Shown: piece by piece, positions 19,416 through 27,513 of the stretch
How the letters are laid out: each line of letters begins with the position of its first letter
How positions within the stretch are numbered: position 1 is the stretch's first letter
IMG/VR virus record: IMGVR_UViG_3300005529_000064
Location: 1-41,573 of that record
Strand: one strand, 5' to 3'
DNA from: a virus
Length of the DNA stretch: 41,573 nt
The notes under the pieces: generated by a model
What the model was told of the DNA's origin: nothing
The model's input: the letters and a program-made list of their open reading frames with translations, nothing else
The model's database searches: none
Program-made: the position numbers and the translations under genes

Positions 19416-19586
19416 ATGAGCTTCTGGGAAGAGCATGCCGTCGCCGAGGCGGAGCACGCCGAGCGACACCGCGAGCCGACTGCACAGAACGCGCCGGCTA
19501 CGTGCACCGAGTGCGGTCATGAAGGGAGCGACGTCATGTTCGGAACGTGCCAAGGCTGCTTCGACGCCTGGAGCGCGACCGCATGA
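19416..19586 (+). CDS. Zinc-ribbon-like small protein, 56 aa
   Basis: ATG begins 3 bases after the tRNA discriminator. The N-terminal half is an acidic helix (EEHAVAEAEHAERH), the C-terminal half has CTECGHEGSDVMFGTCQGC, two CxxC pairs 12 residues apart, a zinc ribbon. No Shine-Dalgarno is visible because the tRNA end occupies that place. Translation may depend on processing of the tRNA transcript. Confidence 0.6.
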   Translation: MSFWEEHAVAEAEHAERHREPTAQNAPATCTECGHEGSDVMFGTCQGCFDAWSATA

Positions 19587-19774
19587 CGCCGCTCTATCAC
19601 CCGGACGCAGACGAGAAGATCGTGGCCTGGCGGACGCTCAGCTTCCTACGGCTGGGCTTTTCGACGTTGGACGCCAGCGCGCTCGCCATCCGGAAGGACA
19701 TCGACCGCGAGCATGTGCAGCGCCTTGTCCGCGAGGGCTGCTCGGCCGGCCTAATCCTCCGGATCGTTCTCTGA
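19583..19774 (+). CDS. Hypothetical protein, 63 aa
   Basis: ATG overlaps the previous stop (ATGA). RTLSFLRLGFSTLDASALAI followed by RKDIDREHVQRLVREGC looks like an HTH: a helix, a turn at LDAS and a recognition-type helix. Possibly a small DNA-binding protein. Confidence 0.6.
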   Translation: MTPLYHPDADEKIVAWRTLSFLRLGFSTLDASALAIRKDIDREHVQRLVREGCSAGLILRIVL

Positions 19775-19776
19775 CC

Positions 19777-19941
19777 ATGGCGGGCTCTGCGAAGGCACTC
19801 CACCTGATCGCGGAAGACCTTTCCGACGAAGCGATCCCAACCTGGGCAGCCGAGGGCGTGACCCACCTTGAGCGGCTGCTTGGGTCCTACGCTGCCTTCG
19901 AGCAGTACCTCAAGCAGCGCGGCAGTGAGGCAGGCCGGTAG
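19777..19941 (+). CDS. Hypothetical protein, 54 aa
   Basis: A short acidic and helical protein (ALHLIAEDLSDEAIPTWAAE, then HLERLLGSYAAFEQYLKQRG). It starts 2 bp after the upstream stop. No family recognised. Confidence 0.55.
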   Translation: MAGSAKALHLIAEDLSDEAIPTWAAEGVTHLERLLGSYAAFEQYLKQRGSEAGR

Positions 19942-20190
19942 CGCAAGCCGTTGAAGCGTGCAGCCGAGGCCGCGCTGAGCCGCGTTGCTCCCTTGCTATG
20001 TGTGCATGCACCGAAGCGATGAGCGCGACGCCGTGCGGCGCTTGGCGCGCTCGGCACGAGCAAACTGGCGAAGGGGTGGGGCATGACCACTAGAGCGCAT
20101 TCGCGCCGCCACCCCGCCAGTTTCCGTAGAACCCCCCGATCCAAAACGGGTCGCTAACGGCGTCGGGGGAGGGCCAAAGGAGGGCCAACG
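19942..20190. other. Noncoding stretch upstream of HNH/terminase genes, candidate cos region
   Basis: No gene seen. In siphophages with an HNH endonuclease next to the small terminase, cos lies just upstream, so this is the likely place. It contains the inverted repeat at 20062-20123. The exact cut site cannot be read from the sequence. Confidence 0.4.
20062..20123. repeat. Interrupted inverted repeat
   Basis: AAACTGGCG (20062-20070) pairs with CGCCAGTTT (20115-20123); after a 3-nt bulge, GGGTGG (20074-20079) pairs with CCACCC (20109-20114). The arms enclose 29 nt with TAGAGCGC. Possible terminase or HNH binding structure. Confidence 0.5.
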
Positions 20191-20448
20191 TTGGCCGGAC
20201 GCAAGGCATCGCCGGCCCTCCGCGGTTACGGCAGGGAGCACGCCAGGCTCCGCAAGCAAGTCGCGCAGGCGGTGGCGCTCGGCGCCGCAGTGTGTGCGCG
20301 CTGCGGCGGCGCCATCTTGCCCGGGGACCCCTGGGATCTGGACCACACGGACGACAGGAGCGGCTACCTTGGCCCCTCGCACTCAAGCTGCAACCGGGGC
20401 AAGCGCCCCGCAGGTCAAAAGCCCGCCCGCACGTCACGCGATTGGTGA
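20191..20448 (+). CDS. HNH endonuclease, 85 aa
   Basis: CARCGGAILPGDPWDLDHTD with CxxC, then DLDH, then SHSSCNRGKRP with the H..CN end: the compact HNH nuclease found next to terminase genes, needed for cos cleavage in several siphophages. TTG start chosen because AAAGGAGG lies 7 bp upstream. Its end overlaps the small terminase gene by 80 bp in another frame. Confidence 0.88.
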   Translation: MAGRKASPALRGYGREHARLRKQVAQAVALGAAVCARCGGAILPGDPWDLDHTDDRSGYLGPSHSSCNRGKRPAGQKPARTSRDW

Positions 20449-20761
20449 CGTCGAGGCGGAGTTCGACGCGCTCTGCGCGCGGCTCCGCGAGGCCGGCGCC
20501 GGCCTGGTCGAGTCGGCCACGCTCCTAGAGCTCATGGCGCTCGGCGTGGATTGGCGCTGCGACGCGCTGGCGGCCGTGGCGTTGGAGATGGCCCGCCAGC
20601 TCGACGGCCGCAACTCGGCGACCGCCAAATCGATGTGTGCCGGCCGGCTCCAAGAGGCGTTGGACCGCCTCCGGGAACTGCACCCGCTCAAGCAGGAGGA
20701 CTCACCCCTTGACGAGATCCGCGCACGGCGGGATCAAAGGATCGCAGCGGCCCAGAGTTGA
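20369..20761 (+). CDS. Terminase small subunit, 130 aa (probable)
   Basis: Helical protein (FDALCARLREAGAGLVESAT; LLELMALGVDWRCDALAAVA; GRLQEALDRLRELHPLK) placed between HNH and large terminase, the usual place of the DNA-recognition subunit. The TTG at 20369 is chosen because AGGAG lies 8 bp upstream; the earlier in-frame start yields an unlikely N-terminus. The 80-bp overlap with HNH and 53-bp overlap with the large subunit are unusually long. Assigned mainly by position. Confidence 0.7.
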   Translation: MAPRTQAATGASAPQVKSPPARHAIGDVEAEFDALCARLREAGAGLVESATLLELMALGVDWRCDALAAVALEMARQLDGRNSATAKSMCAGRLQEALDRLRELHPLKQEDSPLDEIRARRDQRIAAAQS

Positions 20762-22163
20762 GTCGGTAGCGCCCGGTCGGGACCATCCCGACGCAGACGC
20801 GGCGCTCGAACTCTGCGACTCGATCGGCTTCGTCCTCGACCCGTGGCAGCAGTACGCCCTCCGCAAGTCGCTCCAGCGCAAGCACGACGCCGACCGCTGG
20901 GCCGCCTTCGAGATCGGGCTCGTCCTGCCTCGCCAGAACGGCAAGAACGCCGTGCTCGAGGCCCGGCAGCTTGCCGGCCTCTTCCTGCTCGGTGAGCGCC
21001 TCCAGGTGCACTCGGCGCATCAGTTCGACACGAGCCTCGAAGCATTCAGGCGCGTAGCCGGCTGGGTCGAGAACTTCGATTGGCTGCGCACCCAGGTCAA
21101 GCGCATGCCCCGCGCGCACGGCGAAGAGGGCATCGAGCTCAAGAACGGGCAGCGCCTTCGCTTCCGAACGCGGACCAAGGGCGGCGGTCGTGGATTCACG
21201 AGCGACACGCTCTACCTCGACGAGGCGATGTTCCTCGCTACGACGGCGCACGGTTCACTTCTGCCGACGCTGAGCGCCCGACCCGACCCGCAGGTCTGGT
21301 ACACGGGCTCGCCGGTCGACCGTCTCATTCACGACGACGGGATGGTGCTGGCTCGCATTCGTGCGCGTGCGCTCAGGGGCGGAGATCCCGGGCTCACGTA
21401 CATGGAGTGGTCGCTCCCGTACGACGACCCCGATGCTGTCCCGCCGCACGTTGCGGCTGACCCGGAAGCCTGGGCGATCTCCAACCCTGGGCTCGGCATC
21501 CGGCTAGACGTCGACTACATCGCGACTGAGCAGCGCGCCCTCGGCGCCCGCGAGTTCGCGGTGGAACGGCTCGGCGTCGGTGATTGGCCCGCCGAGGACG
21601 AGGAGACCGTGGTCGACCTCGACCTCTGGGACTCGCTCTGTGACGCGAACTCCACGATCAGTAGCGCCCCGACGTTCGCGTTCGACGTGTCGCCCGATCG
21701 TTCCCGCGGGAGCATCGTGGCGTCAGGCCGGCGCCCCGATGGGATGCGCCACGTGGAGGTAGCGGCGCAGGACCGCGGCACCGGATGGATCACCGGATGG
21801 CTGCCTGAGCGCGTGCAGCGCCACGGCGCTGCGAAGGTGGTCTGCGACGCACGCGGCCCTGCGAGCTCGCTCATCCCGGAGCTTGAGCGGCGCGGCGTCA
21901 CGGTTACGACGGTCGACGCGGACGAGTACGCCAAGGCGTGCGGCGACTTCGTAGACATCGTGACCGAAGCGCGCTTGCGTCACATGGGCCAAGCGCCGCT
22001 ACGCGCCGCCTTGCGCGGCGCCGGCACGCGCCCGCTCGGCGACCGCTGGGCCTGGTCGCGCCGCGGTTCGGGCGTCGACATCACGCCGCTCGTTGCGGCC
22101 ACTCTCGCCACCTGGGGCGCCGCCGAGGAGCGGAAGGTCTACAGGGGCGGCGGGTTCGCGTAG
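20709..22163 (+). CDS. terL: Terminase large subunit, 484 aa
   Basis: Packaging motor. Walker A-like LPRQNGKNAVLEARQL (the PRQNGK form common in siphophages), Walker B TLYLDEAMFL, then a coupling-type PTLSARPDPQVWYTGSP segment. The nuclease domain starts near TFAFDVSPDRSRGSIVASG, with acidic D in FAFDVS and later CDARGPASSL and ADEYAKACGDFVDIV. TTG start at 20709 has AGGAGGA upstream and gives the normal length; the annotated upstream ATG region is out of family. It lies after the small subunit with an overlap. Confidence 0.92.
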   Translation: MTRSAHGGIKGSQRPRVESVAPGRDHPDADAALELCDSIGFVLDPWQQYALRKSLQRKHDADRWAAFEIGLVLPRQNGKNAVLEARQLAGLFLLGERLQVHSAHQFDTSLEAFRRVAGWVENFDWLRTQVKRMPRAHGEEGIELKNGQRLRFRTRTKGGGRGFTSDTLYLDEAMFLATTAHGSLLPTLSARPDPQVWYTGSPVDRLIHDDGMVLARIRARALRGGDPGLTYMEWSLPYDDPDAVPPHVAADPEAWAISNPGLGIRLDVDYIATEQRALGAREFAVERLGVGDWPAEDEETVVDLDLWDSLCDANSTISSAPTFAFDVSPDRSRGSIVASGRRPDGMRHVEVAAQDRGTGWITGWLPERVQRHGAAKVVCDARGPASSLIPELERRGVTVTTVDADEYAKACGDFVDIVTEARLRHMGQAPLRAALRGAGTRPLGDRWAWSRRGSGVDITPLVAATLATWGAAEERKVYRGGGFA

Positions 22164-22197
22164 CCGGACCGCCAAACGACTGACGGAGGAAGGCGCC

Positions 22198-23646
22198 TTG
22201 GCGCAAGTGGACACGACCCCCGGCTCGCCGTGGTGGTGGCTCGACGTGCTCGAGCGCCGCCAGATGATGCGCCGCGCCGACCTCCAGCGCATGGAGCGGT
22301 TCTACCGCGGCGACCACCCGATGCCGTTCCTCACGGACGCGCATCGCGGCAAGATGCGCGACCAGTTCAAGCAGTTGCTCAACGAGTCGCAGTCGAACTT
22401 CATGCGGCTCGTCGTCGACGTCGTGGAAGAGCGGTTGGCGGTCGACGGGTTCAGTACCGGCGACGATGCGGCCGACGCCAAGGCGGACGACATCTGGACC
22501 GCCAACGACATGGAGTCGGCGTCGCAGGTGGCATTCTTGGAGGCGCTCGTCAAGGGCGTGTCCTACCTCTCGGTCTGGCCCGACCAGGACGGCGACGGTC
22601 AGCCCGACATCAGGATCGAGGACCCCCTCGAGACGATCATCGCGTACGCGCCGGGCACCGCGATGCGCCAGCGCGATGCCGCTGCGAAGTTCTGGCTCGA
22701 CGACCTCACGGGCGACGCTCGCGCGAACGTCTACCTGCCGGATCGCATCGTGCGCTTCCGCGGCGCCGGTTCCATCCTGGCGCCAAGCACCACGGTCACG
22801 GCCGCGAACGCCCTTGACATGGAGGCCAGCTCCACACGCTGGGAGATGCTCCAGGAGGACGGCGAGGTCCACAACCCGGCCGGCGTCGTGCCGATCGTGC
22901 CGCTGCGCAACCGCCCGCGGCTCCTTCTCGAAGGTGAGTCGGAGCTCGCGGACGTCTGGAAGATCCAGCAACAGATCAACGGCTTCCTGTTCCTGCTCGC
23001 GCTTGCCGGTTACTTCGGCGCGCACAAGCAGCGGTGGGCTGTCGGCCTGACGCTGCACGAGGACGCCAACGGCAAGCCGATGGAGCCGTTCGACGTTGCG
23101 ATCGACCGCCTGATCTACAGCGAGAACCCGAACTCGAAGTTCGGTGAGTTCAAGGAGACCGATCTCGAGGGCTACATCAAGGCCATCGAGCAGAAGGTGC
23201 TCCACATCGCTGTGACGACGCGCACCCCGCGCCACTACTTGATTCAGCAGGGGCAGTCGCCTTCCGGCGATGCGATCCGTTCGGCCGAATCCGGCCTCGT
23301 CAAGAAGGTGCTCCGGAAGCAGCGCACGTTTGGCCAGGGCCTCGAAGAGGTCATGCGCCTGGCGCGCGTGCTTGCCGGCGAGAAGAAGCCGCCGCGCTCC
23401 GAGGTCATGTGGGCGCGCCCGCAGACCGACGTCGAGTCGGCGCTGACCGACGCGGTGCTCAAGCAGTTCGGCGCGAATCTGATCGACCAGCACACGGCCT
23501 TGACCAAGCTGGGCTACACGAAGTCTGAGGCGGCGGCCATCATCACCGCCACCGCCGATTCGTCCACCACCACGCCCGAGGCTCCCGAGTCACCGGGCGA
23601 GGAGGGTGGCGAGACACCGCCGCAGGGCGGGACGCCCGCGCAGTAG
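22198..23646 (+). CDS. Portal protein, 482 aa
   Basis: Matches the SPP1 gp6-like portal family: WWWLDVLERRQMMRRADLQR at the start with FYRGDHPMPF, then LNESQSNFMRLVVDVVEERL, a long middle beta part and a C-terminal tail rich in Pro/Glu. It forms the dodecameric ring through which DNA enters. TTG start has GGAGGAAGG 7 bp upstream. Length is normal for the family. Confidence 0.9.
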   Translation: MAQVDTTPGSPWWWLDVLERRQMMRRADLQRMERFYRGDHPMPFLTDAHRGKMRDQFKQLLNESQSNFMRLVVDVVEERLAVDGFSTGDDAADAKADDIWTANDMESASQVAFLEALVKGVSYLSVWPDQDGDGQPDIRIEDPLETIIAYAPGTAMRQRDAAAKFWLDDLTGDARANVYLPDRIVRFRGAGSILAPSTTVTAANALDMEASSTRWEMLQEDGEVHNPAGVVPIVPLRNRPRLLLEGESELADVWKIQQQINGFLFLLALAGYFGAHKQRWAVGLTLHEDANGKPMEPFDVAIDRLIYSENPNSKFGEFKETDLEGYIKAIEQKVLHIAVTTRTPRHYLIQQGQSPSGDAIRSAESGLVKKVLRKQRTFGQGLEEVMRLARVLAGEKKPPRSEVMWARPQTDVESALTDAVLKQFGANLIDQHTALTKLGYTKSEAAAIITATADSSTTTPEAPESPGEEGGETPPQGGTPAQ

Positions 23647-23680
23647 CGCGCGGCCCACTCCGTAAGGAGGCACCAACGTC

Positions 23681-24307
23681 GTGAGACGGGATAGCTGGGT
23701 CCACTTCGCACCGGACGGTGGCGAGGGTGGAGGAGAAGGCGGCACGGGAGAGGGCGCCGGCACCGAGGGTGCAGGCACCGAGGGCACCACGTTCTCGCAG
23801 GCCGACGTCGATCGCATCGTCAGGGAGCGCCTCGCGCGCCAGAAGGCGCAGTACGCGGATTACGACGAGCTCAAGACGGCGGCCGAGCGGCTGGCCGAGA
23901 TCGAGGCGGCGAACAAGTCCGAGCTCGAGAAGGCGCAGGAGCGCGCGGCCAAGGCCGAGGCGGCAGCCACCGAGGCGGCGGAGCGCGTCAAGCGCACGCT
24001 CACCGAGGCGGCGATCAGCACGGCCGCGGCCGGCAAGCTGGCCGACCCGACCGACGCGGTTGCTCTCATCGACCGCGGCGCCATCGAGTATGGCGAGGAT
24101 GGCGCGCCCACGAACGTCGCGGCGCTCGTCGATGCGCTGATCGAGGCGAAGCCGCACCTGGCGGCGGCAGGCGTGACCACCGCGAAGCCCATCGATCAGG
24201 GCGCACGCGGCGGTGACACGCCGGTCGGCGACCTGATGGGCCTCAGCGACGCCGAGTTCATGAAGGCGCTGAGCGACCCCAATCAGGTGCGGGCGCTCGC
24301 CAGCTAG
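23681..24307 (+). CDS. Scaffolding-like protein, 208 aa
   Basis: A Gly-rich start (GGEGGTGEGAGTEGAGTEG) is followed by a coiled coil (ERLAEIEAANKSELEKAQER; AAKAEAAATEAAERVKRTLT) and a helical C-terminus, the layout of phage scaffolding proteins between portal and capsid. GTG start with AAGGAGG. No protease domain is visible here or nearby, so scaffold removal may not use a phage protease. Confidence 0.75.
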   Translation: MRRDSWVHFAPDGGEGGGEGGTGEGAGTEGAGTEGTTFSQADVDRIVRERLARQKAQYADYDELKTAAERLAEIEAANKSELEKAQERAAKAEAAATEAAERVKRTLTEAAISTAAAGKLADPTDAVALIDRGAIEYGEDGAPTNVAALVDALIEAKPHLAAAGVTTAKPIDQGARGGDTPVGDLMGLSDAEFMKALSDPNQVRALAS

Positions 24308-24456
24308 CCCCGCGGGGCGGCACCACCCGAGGCACGGCTCAGGCCGTTCGCGCAACGCCCGCGCGCCTCTAAGGGCGGGCTCACCACGCGCCATCCGGCG
24401 CGGCTCAGACGACGCGCCCGCTCGGGCGCAGAGCAACCGAACCGAAAAGGAGTGTC
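24308..24456 (+). other. Capsid gene leader
   Basis: 149 bp with no gene. It holds the perfect hairpin GCGCCCG-CT-CGGGCGC (24414-24429) just upstream of the capsid ribosome site AAAAGGAG, and several GCGGCTCAGACG-like repeats. May stabilise the capsid mRNA or hold a promoter; nothing more can be read. Confidence 0.4.
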
Positions 24457-25287
24457 GTGGCTATCACGAACTTCAAGCCGGAGATCTGGTCGCGGGCGAT
24501 CCTGCTCACCCTCCGGAACAAGCTCGTCTACGGGAACCTGTGCAACAGGGACTACGAAGGCGACATCAGCCAGGCCGGCGACACGGTGCACATCACGTCG
24601 TTCGCCGACCCGACGATCAGCGACTACGCGGCGTACGGATCGCTGACGTGGCAGCAGCTGACCGACTCGGACCTGACGCTCATCATCGACGCCTCGAAGT
24701 CGTTCAGCTTCATGGTGGACGACATCGACCGCAAGCAGGCGCTCCCGGGCTTCATCGAGACCGCCTCGACGTACGCGGCCTACGGGCTGGCGGCGGCGAT
24801 GGACACCTACGTGTCCGGGCTCATGGCGGCGGGCGTCGATTCGGGCAACGAGCTCGGCGCGACGTCGGTCAACTCGGCCGACACGGCGTACCAGCTTCTG
24901 CTCGACCTTCGGGCGAAGCTGTCGAAGGCGGCCTGCCCGTCCGATGGCCGGTGGGTCACGCTTCCGACCGACGTCTACTCGTACCTGCTCCAGGACGACC
25001 GCTTCGTCCGCAGCGATGCGGCCCCGGGCCAGACGGTCCAGACGGGCCTCGTCGGTCGGGCGCTCGGCATGGACGTCTTCGAGTCGCAGACGGTGCCCGA
25101 GTCCGACGGTGTCTACACGGTGATCGCGGGCCACGGCATCGCGACCACGCTCGCGGAGCAGATCGTCGAGACCGAGGCCATCCGGCTCCAGGACTCCTTC
25201 GCGGATGGCGTGCGCGGTCTGCACGTGTACGGCGCGAAGGTCGTCCGCCCGAAGGCGCTCGCGACCGCGGCGGTCACGGTCTCCTAA
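24457..25287 (+). CDS. Major capsid protein, 276 aa
   Basis: Short HK97-fold capsid of the P22 coat-like group: FKPEIWSRAILLTLRNKLVY, then CNRDYEGDISQAGDTVHI, a long E-loop/P-domain middle and the typical end RLQDSFADGVRGLHVYGAKV and VRPKALA. GTG start with AAAAGGAG upstream. A hairpin (25306-25328) follows the gene, suiting a heavily expressed product. Confidence 0.9.
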   Translation: MAITNFKPEIWSRAILLTLRNKLVYGNLCNRDYEGDISQAGDTVHITSFADPTISDYAAYGSLTWQQLTDSDLTLIIDASKSFSFMVDDIDRKQALPGFIETASTYAAYGLAAAMDTYVSGLMAAGVDSGNELGATSVNSADTAYQLLLDLRAKLSKAACPSDGRWVTLPTDVYSYLLQDDRFVRSDAAPGQTVQTGLVGRALGMDVFESQTVPESDGVYTVIAGHGIATTLAEQIVETEAIRLQDSFADGVRGLHVYGAKVVRPKALATAAVTVS

Positions 25288-25305
25288 GACCACCGCACGG
25301 CTGAG

Positions 25306-25328
25306 GCCCCGGCGTAACCCGCCGGGGC
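25306..25328 (+). terminator. Hairpin after capsid gene
   Basis: Perfect 9-bp stem GCCCCGGCG / CGCCGGGGC with a TAACC loop, 19 bp past the capsid stop. Few Ts follow, so it may be a partial terminator or mRNA 3' protector. Confidence 0.6.
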
Positions 25329-25360
25329 TTCGCCGCGGCCCCTGAGGAGGGAGCAAACGC

Positions 25361-25780
25361 ATGGCGAAGTTCAGCGCCCGTGACATCAGTGTCACGGTCA
25401 ACGATGTCGACCTCTCGGACCACGTCAAGTCGGTCAACATCGACGAGAAGTGGGACGACCAGGACGTGACCGGCATGGGGGCGGGGGCCAAGGAGCACCT
25501 TCTCGGCATCCCGGATGCCTCCATGACCATCGAGTTCTTCCAGGACTTCGAGGCCGCCTCGGTCGAGGCGACTCTCGCGCCCCTGAAGGGCTCGAACACG
25601 CCGTTCCCGATCGTGGTCAAGCCGACCTCGGCCGCGGTCTCGACGGACAACCCGTCCTACACGATGCAGGCTCTGCTTCCGGAGTACACGACTCTGGACG
25701 CGAGCGTCGGCGCCGCGAGCACCATCAAGGTGCAGTTCGTGAACGGCGATCCGAGCGGCATCGTGAAGGCGACGAGCTAA
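25361..25780 (+). CDS. Probable tail tube (major tail) protein, 139 aa
   Basis: VTVNDVDLSDHVKSVNIDEK, LGIPDASMTIEFFQDFEAAS, then SVEATLAPLKG and QALLPEYTTLDASVGA form the beta-sandwich pattern of actinophage tail tube proteins, with the usual length. The start is an ATG with GAGGAGGGAGC upstream. Its place directly after the capsid and before the connector genes is unusual; tail tube genes are normally downstream of connectors. A capsid decoration protein is the main alternative. Confidence 0.55.
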   Translation: MAKFSARDISVTVNDVDLSDHVKSVNIDEKWDDQDVTGMGAGAKEHLLGIPDASMTIEFFQDFEAASVEATLAPLKGSNTPFPIVVKPTSAAVSTDNPSYTMQALLPEYTTLDASVGAASTIKVQFVNGDPSGIVKATS

Positions 25781-25800
25781 CCCTCGGCGCCGAGGGCCCC

Positions 25801-25834
25801 GCGGGCCGAGCCCTAATCGGCCCGCTTCATCTTT
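25801..25834 (+). terminator. Terminator after tail tube gene
   Basis: Stem GCGGGCCGA / TCGGCCCGC (perfect, 9 bp) followed by TTCATCTTT. Just upstream is a 16-bp perfect palindrome (CCCTCGGC/GCCGAGGG, 25781-25796). A likely partial terminator that lowers expression of the connector genes. Confidence 0.7.
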
Positions 25835-25853
25835 CTAGCGAGGAGCCGCCCAC

Positions 25854-26489
25854 GTGGCGAACGAGTACATCACAAGCGACGAGCTCAAGGCCACGCTCCA
25901 GATCAAGGGTCCCGGCATGGACGACGACGTCGAGCGCGCCATCACGGCTGCCTCGCGCGCCATCGAGAAGGCATGCAGCCGGCGCGGGCTGAGGCGCTTC
26001 TGGGCCGACACGGACTACGTGCAGCGCGTCTACACGGCCGGCGACCCTGACCTGCTCGAGATCTACGACGCATTCGACATCCAGCTCGTGGAGTCGGATG
26101 ACGATGGCGACGGGGAGTACGAGCGTCAGTGGGACGCCAGCGAGTGGATTCCTGTGCCGCTGAACGCGACGCTCGACGAAGAGCCCTACACGGGCATCCA
26201 GTGGCGAGGAACCCGCAGCGGTTCCCACCGTGGTTTCCCGACCGACGTCACGGCCGGCGTGCGCGTCACTGCGAAATACGGCTGGGAGACGGTGCCGGCA
26301 TTCGTGCCTCAGGCGACGCTCCTGGTCGCGTCACGGCTGACCAAGCGGTCGCGCGAGGCGCCCTTCGCTGTCGTCGGGTTCGCCGACGCGGGCGCGGCCC
26401 TCCACATCGCACGCAACGATCCGGACGTGAGCGCCCTGCTTCACGACTACGTGCGTGACGCGTCGGCTCGCACGATCCAACTCGGATGA
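25854..26489 (+). CDS. Head-tail connector (adaptor) protein, 211 aa
   Basis: N-terminal helices (SDELKATLQIKGPGMDDDVE followed by RAITAASRAIEKACSRR) are typical of gp6/gp15-like adaptors, followed by a beta domain with GWETVPAFVPQATLLVASRL. It joins the portal to the tail. GTG start has GAGGAGCC upstream; the end overlaps the next gene (ATGA). Confidence 0.8.
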   Translation: MANEYITSDELKATLQIKGPGMDDDVERAITAASRAIEKACSRRGLRRFWADTDYVQRVYTAGDPDLLEIYDAFDIQLVESDDDGDGEYERQWDASEWIPVPLNATLDEEPYTGIQWRGTRSGSHRGFPTDVTAGVRVTAKYGWETVPAFVPQATLLVASRLTKRSREAPFAVVGFADAGAALHIARNDPDVSALLHDYVRDASARTIQLG

Positions 26490-26917
26490 GCGACTACGAC
26501 ATCAAAGCGATCCGCGCCGGCCTGGCGAACGCACTCCAGCCCCTCGTCGACAGTGGAGAGCTCACGACGAGCTCGCCCTACGGCCTGGCAAGCCCGAACG
26601 CGCCCTGCGCGATGGTGACTGTCGGAGCTACGAAGTTCGATGAGGGCGTCCAGACGGACGTGCTGACCATGACTGTCGCGGTCTTGGTCGGCGCCGCATC
26701 CGAGGAGAGCGCCCAGGTTACGCTCGACTGTTTCCTCGGGCGTGGTCCGGATTCGGTCAAGGCGCTCATCGAGGCTGACCCGACGCTCGGCGGCGTGTGC
26801 GACGAGGCGAACGTGACGGCCGCATCGGGCCAGCGCATCTATGCGGTGGACACCGCATCCGGCACGTCGACGCCGCCCATGCTCGGCGCCGAATGGACCG
26901 TCGAGGTACTGACCTGA
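26486..26917 (+). CDS. Tail terminator-like/minor head-tail protein, 143 aa
   Basis: Mixed alpha-beta protein: AIRAGLANALQPLVDSG, a strand CAMVTVGATKFDEGVQTD and MTVAVLVGAASEESAQVTLD. Such layout (N-terminal helix, beta sheet in the middle) is that of tail terminator or neck proteins placed after the adaptor. Named by position and fold impression. Overlaps the adaptor by ATGA. Confidence 0.6.
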   Translation: MSDYDIKAIRAGLANALQPLVDSGELTTSSPYGLASPNAPCAMVTVGATKFDEGVQTDVLTMTVAVLVGAASEESAQVTLDCFLGRGPDSVKALIEADPTLGGVCDEANVTAASGQRIYAVDTASGTSTPPMLGAEWTVEVLT

Positions 26918-26964
26918 GCGGACGCCATCCGTGGCCGCCGCCGAGCAAGCGAAAGGGGAGCGCG

Positions 26965-27120
26965 ATGCCGCGTTACCGCGTTGCCTCGAAGCACCGCGTC
27001 CTCGGCCACGAGCCGGGCGAGGAGTTCGAGGCAGAGATCGACAGCGTGCAGGAGGCTCGGCTTCTGGCCGGCGGCCACCTGGAGCCCGTGTCGGACGACA
27101 CGCCCGCCGACGAGGAGTAA
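26965..27120 (+). CDS. Small phage structural-region protein, 51 aa
   Basis: Reads RYRVASKHRVLGHEPGEEFE and ends in acidic residues. Small genes with this SH3-like phrase (hVhG..PGe.f) occur between connectors in actinophages. ATG has AAAGGGGAG upstream. Role unknown. Confidence 0.6.
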   Translation: MPRYRVASKHRVLGHEPGEEFEAEIDSVQEARLLAGGHLEPVSDDTPADEE

Positions 27121-27123
27121 CGC

Positions 27124-27498
27124 ATGTACGGCGGCGTGCAGGTCGAAGGACTCCGTGAGCTCCAACGATCGTTTGCGCTCATCTCGGACGGACTTCGCAA
27201 AGACCTGCGCGCCAAGTTGGCCGAGGCCGCCAGTCCTGTCGCCGCGCGAGCGACCGAGATGGCGCTGAGCAACATCAGGAACATCGGCGGGCGTTGGTCG
27301 CGTATGCGAATCGGCGTCACGACGACTGCCGTGTACGTTGCGCCGGCTTCGCGGCGAGGGCGTGGTTCACCACGGCCCAACCTGGGGCCTCTCCTCATGG
27401 ACGAGTCCCTCCTGCCCGCGGCCGAAGAGACGCTCCCGGCGGTGCGCACCCGGCTCGAAGGCTGGCTCGATGAGCTAGGCGACGAGGCCGGCTTCTAG
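27124..27498 (+). CDS. HK97 gp10-like neck protein, 124 aa
   Basis: VQVEGLRELQRSFALISDGL followed by RKDLRAKLAEAASPVAARAT matches the long helix of gp10/minor tail proteins, then AVYVAPASRRGRGSPRPNLG and LLMDESLLPAAEETLPAVR. It probably sits at the head-tail joint. Starts 3 bp after the previous stop. Confidence 0.75.
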   Translation: MYGGVQVEGLRELQRSFALISDGLRKDLRAKLAEAASPVAARATEMALSNIRNIGGRWSRMRIGVTTTAVYVAPASRRGRGSPRPNLGPLLMDESLLPAAEETLPAVRTRLEGWLDELGDEAGF

Positions 27499-27513
27499 AC
27501 GAAAGGACCCCAC

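Noticed and set aside
22081-23493. Minus-strand frame of 470 aa opposite the portal gene
   Set aside because: Antisense shadow of the portal; similar long antisense frames at 29989-31257, 34367-35755 and 35752-36912 are rejected for the same reason.
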